Assembly (NCBI GenBank): GCA_963693285.1
Contig: OY848918.1
Coordinates: forward strand, 15,870,263 to 15,934,262
Direction of reading: 5' to 3'
Source: Xestospongia muta
Lineage: Eukaryota; Porifera; Demospongiae; Haplosclerida; Petrosiidae
Length of the DNA: 64,000 bases
Position numbers and translations under genes: made by a program. The notes beneath the pieces are model-generated. The model made no database searches and was not told where the DNA came from. It saw only the letters and a list, made by a program, of their open reading frames with translations. This document shows, piece after piece, positions 1 to 9,193 of the stretch (the first letter of the stretch is position 1; every line of letters begins with the position of its first letter).

Positions 1-169
1 AAACTGACTAAAACTCACTGAATACAAAAGTTAAATGGGACAAACTAGCTATACTAACACACATGGAGTACTGTTACTCTGACCGTATTTGTTACTACTG
101 TCTTCCACTTTTTTGTAGCCAGGAACAGCTTTGTCTCAGTATTTACTGCAGAGAACACTATCAGAATCA

Positions 170-497
170 CTCGACAACATGACTCCAGGTCTTTCTACTC
201 GTCTCACGACTCCAGGTCTTTGTTCTTGTCTTGCTAACACCCCTGCAGAAGTAACGTCCTGACAGAGAGATGGGATGACTCGACAACACGACTCCAGGTC
301 TTTCTTCTCGTCTTACGACTACAGGTCTTTGTTCTTGTCTTGCTAACACCCCTGCAGAAGTAACGTCCTGACCGAAAGATGGCATCACTCGACAACATGA
401 CTCCAAGTCTTTCTTCTCGTCTCACGACTCCAGGTCTTTCTTCTTGTCTTGCTAACAGCCCTGCAGAAGTAATTTCCTGACTGAGAGATGGCTAAAA
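170..497. repeat. 109-bp minisatellite, 3 units (copy 1)
   Basis: Three head-to-tail units start with CTCGACAAC at 170, 279 and 388. Each unit holds two shorter echoes of CGACTCCAGGTCTTT, a CTTGTCTTGCTAACA block and a CTGCAGAAGTAA block. GC content is higher than the surroundings. The minus-strand open frames here only mirror the repeat, and no gene is claimed. Confidence 0.85.
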
Positions 498-563
498 TGA
501 AGTAAGGGCGTCTAAGTTTATTATTATCTAGTAAAAAATTGGCGGTACTAGAGCTGCTAGTCG

Positions 564-581
564 AACTGAGCATGCTCAGTT
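564..581. other. 18-bp perfect palindrome
   Basis: AACTGAGCATGCTCAGTT is its own reverse complement. It lies in a short CpG-containing stretch (about 538-605) just after the 109-bp repeats. Its function is unknown; it could be a protein-binding site or the edge of a repeat. Confidence 0.7.
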
Positions 582-604
582 GATCATCGTGATCGCGCCA
601 TGAT

Positions 605-1416
605 AGTAACAACAATATAACTTACTATATATTTTCTAGTACACAATGAACATTGTCTTTCTAAATGTAAGTTTATTAATCACACATATATGAAGCCCTG
701 CCTTTGTATTGCAGCATGTCATCATCTTGCTACAATGGGTGGAGTTACTGTCTAGTATTTGGACCAATTGAGGAATTATTCCGGCAACCATATGGTTATT
801 AAGTATCCTTCCCAATAAACGATATAAACATTAATTTATGCATAACATTAGTCGAAACAGTAAATATATAAAATCACATCAATACAACAAAACACTGATT
901 ACTTTTAACATAAATAAAATCAAAAGTTATAAATCAGTATCATTAATGTAGACATTTCTAATGTCTATATTTTACAGTTATCTTCGTAGAATGTGCAGTA
1001 GTCAATGACCAAGATCACCACATATTAAGTCTATGAAGTTGAGTTTCTTTATCCTATATATATCATCTAAAAGTATAATGAGAGGATGTCCACTTAATAA
1101 TAATTATTGTTGAGCAGTAGTTCCAATAAAGTCACAGGATCAAGGACAAAAATGTCAGACATCACATACCTCCATTATAAGCTGATACTGGTACTATAGA
1201 TAATATACTGTGCTTTAATCTGTACAAGTAGTTTTGTCATGTTAATGGTGTTAATAACAAAATAATTCTCACTTACATTTTATGTAATAAATTAAGGGGA
1301 TATGACAAACATCTCTCTCTTAGAAGCCGTTTTATTATGGGCGTATCAACAGAAGCATTAGGCACACCTTGCTACACCACGTGGCTAGGAATGACTTGCT
1401 GCACCAAACATGAACC
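605..1416. other. AT-rich stretch, no gene seen
   Basis: There is no convincing exon. The sequence is AT-rich with short A/T runs. The last 100 bp before 1417 are more balanced in composition and could be the former promoter or 5' leader of the OSCP relic. The counterpart is about 36300-37112. Confidence 0.5.
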
Positions 1417-2838
1417 ATGGCTGCATGATGTAGACCACTTAGCTGGCTCAGAGTTAACCATTTAGTAAGTATATAACTCAAAGAAGTATTGAGATAGCTA
1501 TGTAATTACTTACATAATGCTGTAGGCAATTTTTTGATATAAGGGTGGGTATATTACATGTATCATATCCAAGATAAAATTGGTCTAGGTTGAGCTATGT
1601 ACAGTATCATACCCAGACCTACAATGTTTCCTATTGTTTGTAGGGCTGGATATGAGACTGTGAAGTCTGACTTCTGGTCTGGTCATTATGACAAAATTCA
1701 GTAATCTCCTTTATTTGAGGATTGATAATTAGAGAGAATCAGTATTGTGGTATTTTAGCATAAATTTATACTTTAGTTGTTATATTATTATCACCTTTAT
1801 CATTGTAAATGTAATTGGTGTTATTTCCTTGGTGTTACTTAACTGTTTTTTTGGTTTCATTTTTTTGTATAAGTAGTTCATTTGTTTGGGTTAAAGTAGG
1901 AGAGAATTAGTTTTGTTCAGAGTTCTATTATTACACTTGCAACCGCAAGCAAAAGATATCAACGATATCACAAGAATGAAAGTGTATATCAATTACTTTA
2001 GAATGTACAGTACATAAAGTTATGTGTGACTTGTTCTTTTATTCATTTGGACTAGCTCAATGAGATGTCTGAGTACAACATTACCAAAAGGAGCAGCTCC
2101 ACAACAGTGTTAAGGTAATTGTCCAAAATGTCTGTGATCATTGGTATAATATTGGTCAACATTTTCATGAGCAATCATCTCAATGTAGAGTTTTTAAATT
2201 GGTTCTGTTGATAAGTAATTATATGCAGTATATGGTCTTGCTTTCAAGCCAGCAACTTTATCTAGTTTATGTAAATTACCAAAATTATTGTAATTAGATA
2301 CCCTAAAATTGAATAAACCTTATATTAATAGTGTTACCAGACATACACAGGTATGCATATAAGACAACTTTTTGCAAAACACCAAATCATTATTAGTAAT
2401 TAAATGGCATATGGTCATTTGATTTTGATTTTCCAACAAACAAATGACATCCATTGTGATTTTGTGACTAGTATGTACAATATTTATCATTTATATTATA
2501 GGCTCCTATTTAAGTGTGTGGATTAGAAGGTAGATGATGTTTATGCTTTGTTTTGAGCTGCCTATAGGAAAGGATCTTTAGAGAAAGTGGAACTAAAAGA
2601 CACTGAGGTTATCAATAGTTATTAATATAACTCCTATTGTAACTGGTAATGTATAATTTATAGTGAAGTACATGTAGAGTGTATGTGTACATGTACTGGT
2701 TTATCCGATTGTTGTTTTAAAATAATATTTTTGTTTTTATAGAAATTGATGCAAGATTCACCATCTCTCTCCGATTTTATTAATAACCCTACAGTCAGAA
2801 AACAACAGAAACAAAGAGAGAGAACAGCTACTTACTGA
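1417..2838 (+). pseudogene. ATP5PO: Unprocessed pseudogene of mitochondrial ATP synthase OSCP subunit, N-terminal part (copy 1)
   Basis: OSCP links the F1 head to the peripheral stalk of mitochondrial ATP synthase. Four exon-like blocks with GT-AG borders are seen. At 1417-1464 the frame starts M-A-A and ends in a GTAAGT donor. Block 2056-2114 reads RCLSTTLPKGAAP, like a mitochondrial presequence. Block 2502-2607 holds VCGLEGR, then AAYRKGSLEKVELKDTE. Block 2743-2838 reads KLMQDSPSLSDFINNPTVR and ends in TGA. These match the family pattern 'V.GIEGRYA.A.Y.AA....L..VE..L' followed by 'F..NP'. Lesions shared with copy 2 are a TGA at codon 4, a TAA just before VCGLEGR and a frame break after it. 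The C-terminal two thirds of the family length (about 210 residues) are missing. In this copy the third-block donor is GTTATC and the upstream acceptor reads TTTTGAG, both poorer than in copy 2. Retained introns argue against a retrocopy. Confidence 0.7.
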
Positions 2839-3019
2839 AGTCAATGGGCAGGAATTACTATTACCCTAACATGTGACCAAGAAAGAACTAAACATGCCTG
2901 TACCTCAAGTTAATTGACTGGAAGTACTAGATCTGAAATGAAACAAATATTGAAATATTTATTTTGCCACTAATAATTTTATACTCATTAATAATAATTT
3001 TTGAGGTGATCATAATTAT

Positions 3020-4045
3020 CGCAATTGTTAAATCACAATTGTTTGCAAATAGTTTGAGCATCAGTAGAACTAAATACATTATCACATATTGTTTCCCACT
3101 GTCCATTACAGTAGACTTCAACATGTCCTTGATTAGAATAACTGCCTCATTGAAGCTGTATCAAACCAGGGAAAGGATTACTGTTCCAGATCCTAGTGGT
3201 ATCTGTTGCAAAAATGATAAGTATTGAGGAAATATTTATACACTTACAGCAGCAAACAGTAGCATCATAAGAGTTAGTATTACTACATCCTCTATCAATG
3301 ACAGTAGAGAAAGAGATAGTCAGTATTCCACAGTTGAGGTCATCCATTGTCATAGAAAGACTATCAGTGCCATATAACTAGACAGAAAAATTAAACTAAC
3401 TATTGTTAAGCCTAGATATATCTAACCTCACTAATCCAGCTCTAAAGTAACTTCATGCTCCAGTATATCCAATCGATGACAGATGACATTAGCTTCAGTA
3501 GAGCTGTAGTAGGAATCATAACAGATATTATCCCATCCATTATTGTAATAGACCCTCACATTACCATAGTAATAGATGATAAGGTATACTCATTACGATA
3601 TAGGATAATGGCACCATTTCTAGCAATGTCATCTAGATGAAAATAAGCAAAATCTTTTAATGCAAGCTAAAGGAACTAACTTCAATATTTTAGTCAATAT
3701 ACATAGATGTATTACTATTGTCTGTAAAACTAATGGATGAATTATTCAAGCTAAGTTAGATACTAATTTTCATGATACTTGAGTAAACAATAGTATCAAG
3801 ATTATAGAGGTCACAAATATATTTATAACAATTATATTATTTTTTAAATTTTTTTTAAAGAGTCAAAAGATTTCTTTTCATCTTTAAACATTGTAAAAAT
3901 ATAAATAAATAGTTAATTGATATTATCACTTACTACATTCTATAGTAACATCTTCAGAATGAGATCAGTTAGTCACTGAAATTGGTAATTTCTAGTACCA
4001 AAACATGTGTCAAAGGAAGTATTGCACATGTCTATACTCCAAATT
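3020..4045 (-). pseudogene. Relic exons of a scavenger-receptor cysteine-rich (SRCR) protein (copy 1)
   Basis: SRCR domains are about 100-residue extracellular disulfide modules, abundant in sponges. Read on the minus strand, four exon blocks follow in order. Block 3934 to about 4045 is a C-terminal half ending SEDVTIEC, with a GTAAGT donor. Block 3427-3632 is an N-terminal half containing VRVYYNNGWDNIC and SSTEANVICHRL. Block 3248-3377 is the matching C-terminal half, with MTMDDLNCG and SYDATVCC and a GTAAGT donor. Block 3020-3202 is the next N-terminal half, GHVEVYCNGQWETIC plus STDAQTICKQL. Lesions are a TGA in place of a Cys-like position before SHSEDV, a frame shift before YYGNVRVYY, a TGA at 3147-3149 and a TGA at 3033-3035 where the family has Gly. 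The gene is cut at about 4050 by the 88-bp satellite. The OSCP relic lies on the opposite strand. Confidence 0.75.
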
Positions 4046-4373
4046 GGTTGACAATCTTTACTGTCCATTGGCCCCTTAGGAACAAAGGGAAAGGATAGAC
4101 AAGTATAATTAAAGACAGTATTAAAGGAGTCCAAAGGACATTCTATACTCTCCTTTAGTCCCTTAGGGACAAAGGGAAGGGATGGACAAGTTGGGCTAAA
4201 GACAGTGTTAAAAGGAGTCCATAGGACATCTTTTATTGTCCACTTGTCCATTAGGAACAAAGGATAGGGACGAACAAGTAGGGTTTAAGGCAGTGTTAAA
4301 GGAGCATGTGCAGTATAAAAGGGGGCTGGGCTGCCCACAAAATGGCACACACAAAAGATTTCAATATCAAAAA

Positions 4374-4508
4374 ATGGAAGCTGTGTTTCTTTTCCTGTTT
4401 ACTGTTTACATCATAATATGCACTTCCTGTAGCTGTTGTGACAGCTGTTTAATTAATATTATGCGTATGTTCAGTGCCGATATTCCCGTTTTTTTTGGAT
4501 ATGTGTAA
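4374..4508 (+). CDS. Small hydrophobic-leader ORF in TTAA element (first copy)
   Basis: 44 codons starting MEAVFLFLFTVYIII, a strongly hydrophobic run followed by a Cys-rich patch (CTSCSCCDSC). It could be a signal peptide or membrane anchor. It lies about 60 bp downstream of the left TATAAAAG. A small change near the end gives it a different C-terminus from the other copies. No family is recognised and expression is unproven. Confidence 0.35.
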   Translation: MEAVFLFLFTVYIIICTSCSCCDSCLINIMRMFSADIPVFFGYV

Positions 4509-4522
4509 GTTTCTGTAGTGAA

Positions 4523-4747
4523 ATGGCAAACAATAAAAAACGTGTAAGACTTTCTCTTGTGATCAACTTTGACAGTCTAGAGGGGAAGAATGTGTTCAAG
4601 AGAAGGTTGGACCATGTTAGTAAAGTTCTAACTCCTGCTGGGCAATCTGATTTAGACAACTATGGTCTTATGTCAGTCATCTTTGATTCTGCCATGTATA
4701 ATTCAGTACAGCAAAAAAGTTGTTATCTATTATTATCAACCGTGTAA
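4523..4747 (+). CDS. Small basic ORF in TTAA element (first copy)
   Basis: 74 residues starting MANNKKRVRLSLVI. The N-terminus is basic, followed by a mixed stretch (FDSLEGKNVFKRRLD) and a hydrophobic end. It stays open in all three element copies in the window, with four substitutions relative to the other two (two of them N/S or N/D exchanges). Conservation could reflect selection or simply recent copying. I do not recognise the family. It sits just after the hydrophobic-leader ORF and could be a second exon of one transcript, since a GTAAGT lies between them. Confidence 0.4.
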   Translation: MANNKKRVRLSLVINFDSLEGKNVFKRRLDHVSKVLTPAGQSDLDNYGLMSVIFDSAMYNSVQQKSCYLLLSTV

Positions 4748-7700
4748 TTGAGATAACACGTGTTTGTACCTATTACAACTGTTATAGATGTTTTGCGTGG
4801 GTTGTTCAGGTTGGTATGGCTACTATCTAGAACGATATCTAGGTTTGAATATTGCCGCCATCACTTTCTTCCGGGCAGCCCATCCACTCTTTTATAGCGA
4901 GCAGGAATGCGCATCATATCAGACACATGCTCCTTTAAAGCATAATTAAAGACAGTATTAAAGGAGTCCAAAGGACATCCTATACTCTCCTTTAGTCCCT
5001 TAGGAACAAAGGCAAGGGATGGACAAGTTGGGCTAAAGACAGTGTTAAAAGGAGTCCATAGGACATCTTTTATTGTCCATGTGTCCATTAGGAACAAAGG
5101 AAAGGGATGAACAAGTAGGGTTTAAGGCAGTGTTAACGGAGTCCAAAGGACATCCTTTTACTATCCATTAGTCCCTTAAGGACAAAGGGAAGGGATGGAC
5201 AAGCTGGGTTAAAGCTTATGTTAAAAGGAGTCCATAGCACATCCTTTACTGACTGTCCATTAGTCCCTTAGACATAAAGGGAAGGGATGGACAAGCAGAG
5301 TGAAAGGCAGTGTTAAAAGGGGTCCATTTGACATCGTTTACTGTCGATTAGCCCCTTAGGGACAAAGGGAAGGGATGGACAAGCAAGATTAAAAACAATG
5401 TTAAAGGAGTCCATTGGACATCTTTTACTCTCCTTTAGTCCCTTAGAGACAAAGGTAATGATGGATGGACAAGCATGATTAAAGACAGTATTAAAGAAGT
5501 CCGTAGTACATCCTTTACTGTGCATTAGTCCATTAGAGACAAAGGGAGGTGATGGACAAGCATGACTATAGATGGTCTTAAAAGAAGTCCATAGGATGTC
5601 TTTTATTGTCCACTAGTCCATTAGGAACAAAGGAAAGGGATGAACAAGTAGGACTAAAGGCAGTGTTAAAAGGAGTCCATTTGACATCCTTTACTGTCCC
5701 TTAGCCCCTTAGGAACAAAGTGAAAGGATGGACAAGCATGATTAAAGGCAGCATTAAAGGAATGCAAAGGACATCCTATACTCTCCTTTAGTCCCTTAGG
5801 GACAAAGGGAGGGGATTGACAAGTTGGGCTGAAGAAGGTGTTAAAAGAAATCCATTTGACATCCTTTATTGTCAGTTAGCCCCTTAGGAACAAAGGGAAA
5901 GGATGGACAAGCATGATTAAAGACAGTATTAAATGAGTCCAAAAGACATCCTATACTCTCCTTTAGTCTCTTAGGGACAAAGGGAAGGGATGGACAAGCT
6001 GGGTTAAAAACAATGTTAAAGAGTCCATTGGACATCTTATATCTCCTTAGTCCCTTAGAGACAAAGGTAATGATGGATGGACAAGCATGATTAAAGACAG
6101 TATTAAAGAAGTCCATAGGAAGTCCTTAACTGTGTGTTAGTCCATTAGAGACAAAGGCAGGTGATGGACAAGCATGACTAAAGATGGTCTTAAAAGAAGT
6201 CCATAGGATGTCTTTTATTGTCCACTAGTCCATTAGGAACAAAGGAAAGGGATGAACAAGTAGGACTAAAGGCAGTGTTAAATGGAGTCCATTTGAAATC
6301 CTTTATTGTCCATTACCCCCTTAGGAACAAAGGGAAAGGATGGACAACCATGATTAAAAACAGTGTTAAAGGAGTCCATTGGACATCTTTTACTCTCCTT
6401 TAGTCCCTTAGAGACAAAGGTAATGATGGATGGACAAGCATGATTAAAGACAGTATTAAAGAAGTCCGTAGGACATCCTTAACTGTGCGTTAGTCCATTA
6501 GAGACAAAGGGAGGTGACGGACAAGTATGACTAAAGATGGTCTTAAAAGAAGTCCATAGGACATCTTTTATTGTCCATTAGTCCCTTAGACATAAAGGAA
6601 AGGGATGTACAAGCAGGATGAAAGGCAGTGTTAAAAGGGGTCCATTTGACATCGTTTACTGTCCATTAGCCCCTTAGGAACAAAGGGAAAGGATGGACAA
6701 GCATGATTAAAGACAGTATTAAATGAGTCCAAAAGACATCCTACACTCTCCTTTAGTCTCTTAGGGACAAAGGGAAGGGATGGACAAGCTGGGTTAAAAA
6801 CAATGTTAAAGGAGTCCATTGGACATCTTTTACCCTTCCTTAGTTCCTTAGAGACAAAGGTAATAATGGATGGACAAGCATGATTAAAGACAGTATTAAA
6901 GAAGTCCGTAGGACATCCTTAACTGTGTGTTAGTCCATTAGAGACAAAGGGAGGTGATGGACAAGCATGACTAAAGATGGTCTTAAAAGAAGTCCATAGG
7001 ATGTCTTTTATTGTCCACTGGTCCATTAGGAACAAAGGAAAGGGATGAACAAGTAGGACTAAAGGCAGTGTTAAAAGGGGTCCATTTGAGATCGTTTACT
7101 GTCCATTAGCCCCTTAGGAACAAAGGGAAAGGATGGACAAGCATGATTAAAGGCAGCATTAAATGAGTCCAAAAGACATCCTATACTTTCCTTTAGTCCC
7201 TTAGACATAAAGGGAAGGGATGGACAAGCAGGGTGAAAGGCAGTGTTAAAAGGAGTCCATTTGACATCGTTTACTGTCAATTAGCCCCTTAGGGACAAAG
7301 GGAAGGGATGGACTAGCATGATTTAAGACAGTATTAAATGAGTCCAAAAGATATCCTATACTCTCCTTTAGTCCCTTAGGGACAAAGGGAAGGGATGGAC
7401 AAGCTGGGTTAAAGCTTATGTTAAAAGGAGTCCATAGGACATCGTTTACTGTCAATTAGACCCTTAGGGACAAAGGGAAGGGATGGACAAGCATGATTAA
7501 AAACAGTGTTAAAGGAGTCCATTCAACATCTTTTACTCTCCTTTAGTCCCTTAGAGACAAAGGTAATGATGGATGGACAAGCATGATTAAAGACAGTATT
7601 AAAGAAGTCCGTAGGACATCCTTAACTGTGCGTTAGTCCATTAGAGACAAAGGGAGGTGACGGACAAGTATGACTAAAGATGGTCTTAAAAGGAGTCCAT

Positions 7701-8820
7701 AGGACATCTTTTATTGTCCATTAGTCCCTTAGACATAAAGGAAAGGGATGGACAAGCAGGATGAAAGGCAGTGTTAAAAGGGGTCCATTTGACATCGTTT
7801 ACTGTCCATTAGCCCCTTAGGAACAAAGGGAAAGGATGGACAAGCATGATTAAAGACAGTATTAAATGAGTCCAAAAGACATCCTATACTCTCCTTTAGT
7901 CCCTTAGGGACAAAGGGAAGGGATGGACACGCTGGGTTAAAGCTTATGTTAAAAGGAGTCCATAGGACATCGTTTACTGTCAATTAGACCCTTAGGGACA
8001 AAGGGAAGGGATGAACAAGTAGGACTAAAGACAGTGTTATATGGAACCCATTTGATATCCTTTACTGTCCATTAACCCCTTAGGGACAAAGGGAAGGGAT
8101 GGACAACTATGATTAAAAACAGTGTTAAAGGAGTCCATTGGACATCTTTTACCCTTCCTTAGTCCCTTAGAGACAAAGGTAATAATGGATGGACAAGCAT
8201 GATTAAAGACAGTATTAAAGAAGTCCGTAGGACATCCTTTACTGTGCGTTAGTCCATTAGAGACAAAGGGAGGTGATGGACAAGCATGACTAAAGATGGT
8301 CTTAAAAGAAGTCCATAGGATGTCTTTTATTGTCCACTAGTCCAATAGGAACAAAGGAAAGGGATGAACAAGTAGGACTAAAGGCAGTGTTAAAAGGAGT
8401 CCATTTGACATCCTTTACTGTCCATTAGCCCCTTAGGAACAAAGGGAAAGATGAACAAGCATGATTTAAAGACAGTATTAAATGAGTCCAAAAGACATCC
8501 TATACTCTCCTTTAGTCCCTTAGGGACAAAGGGAAGGGATGGACAAGCTGGGTTAAAGCTTATGTTAAAAGGAGTCCATAGGACATTCTTTATTGTCCAT
8601 TAGTCCCTTAGACATAAAGGGAAGGGATGGACAAGTTGGGCTAAAGACAGTGTTAAAAGGAGTCCATAGGACATCTTTTATTGTCCACTTGTCCATTAGG
8701 AACAAAGGATAGGGACGAACAAGTAGGGTTTAAGGCAGTGTTAAATGAGCATGTGCAGTATAAAAGGGGACTGGGCTGCCCACAAAATGGCACACACAAA
8801 ACCTTTCAATATCAAAAAAA

Positions 8821-8964
8821 ATGGAAGCTGTGTTTCTTTTCCTGTTTACTGTTTACATCATAATATGCACTTCCTGTAGCTGTTGTGACAGCTGTTTAAT
8901 TAATATTATGCGTATGTTCGGTGCAGATATTCCCGGTTTTTTGGATACGTGTAAGTTTCTGTAG
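8821..8964 (+). CDS. Small hydrophobic-leader ORF in TTAA element (second copy)
   Basis: 47 codons. Same MEAVFLFLF hydrophobic start and Cys-rich patch as at 4374, ending in TAG at 8962-8964. An ACGT|GTAAGT sequence at 8951 looks like a splice donor just before the stop. A spliced product joining it to the next ORF is therefore possible but unproven. Confidence 0.35.
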   Translation: MEAVFLFLFTVYIIICTSCSCCDSCLINIMRMFGADIPGFLDTCKFL

Positions 8965-8968
8965 TGTA

Positions 8969-9193
8969 ATGGCAAACAGTAGAAAACGTGTAAGACTTTC
9001 TCTTGTGATCGACTTTGACAATCTAGAGGGGAAGAATGTGTTCAAGAGAAGGTTGGACCATGTTAGTAAAGTTCTAACTCCTGCTGGGCAATATGATTTA
9101 GACAACTATGGTCTTATGTCAGTCATCTTTGATTCTGCCATGTATAATTCAGTACAGCAAAAAAGTTGTTATCTATTATTATCAACCGTGTAA
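8969..9193 (+). CDS. Small basic ORF in TTAA element (second copy)
   Basis: 74 residues starting MANSRKRVRLSLVIDF; identical at the protein level to the copy at 40088-40312. The start chosen is the first ATG after the leader ORF stop. A longer reading from 8921 exists upstream but overlaps the leader ORF in another frame. The function is unknown. Confidence 0.4.
   Translation: MANSRKRVRLSLVIDFDNLEGKNVFKRRLDHVSKVLTPAGQYDLDNYGLMSVIFDSAMYNSVQQKSCYLLLSTV

Larger units (their letters stand above)
4300..4934 (+). mobile_element. TTAA-flanked inverted-repeat element, 635 bp (copy 1, first)
   Basis: A non-satellite block interrupts array A. It is bounded by TTAA at 4296-4299 and 4935-4938. Its ends are an 11-bp perfect inverted repeat, AGGAGCATGTG at the left and CACATGCTCCT at the right. 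Each end also carries TATAAAAG and a GGGCTGCCC/GGGCAGCCC block pointing inward. TTAA target duplication is typical of piggyBac-type DNA transposons. With no transposase in 635 bp this would be a non-autonomous copy. The right flank differs from the other two copies, so it was partly rearranged after insertion. Two small ORFs lie inside. Confidence 0.7.

Noticed and set aside
2964..3227. Plus-strand 87-residue frame
   Set aside because: It lies antisense to the SRCR exon, whose Cys/Trp pattern is clear on the minus strand.
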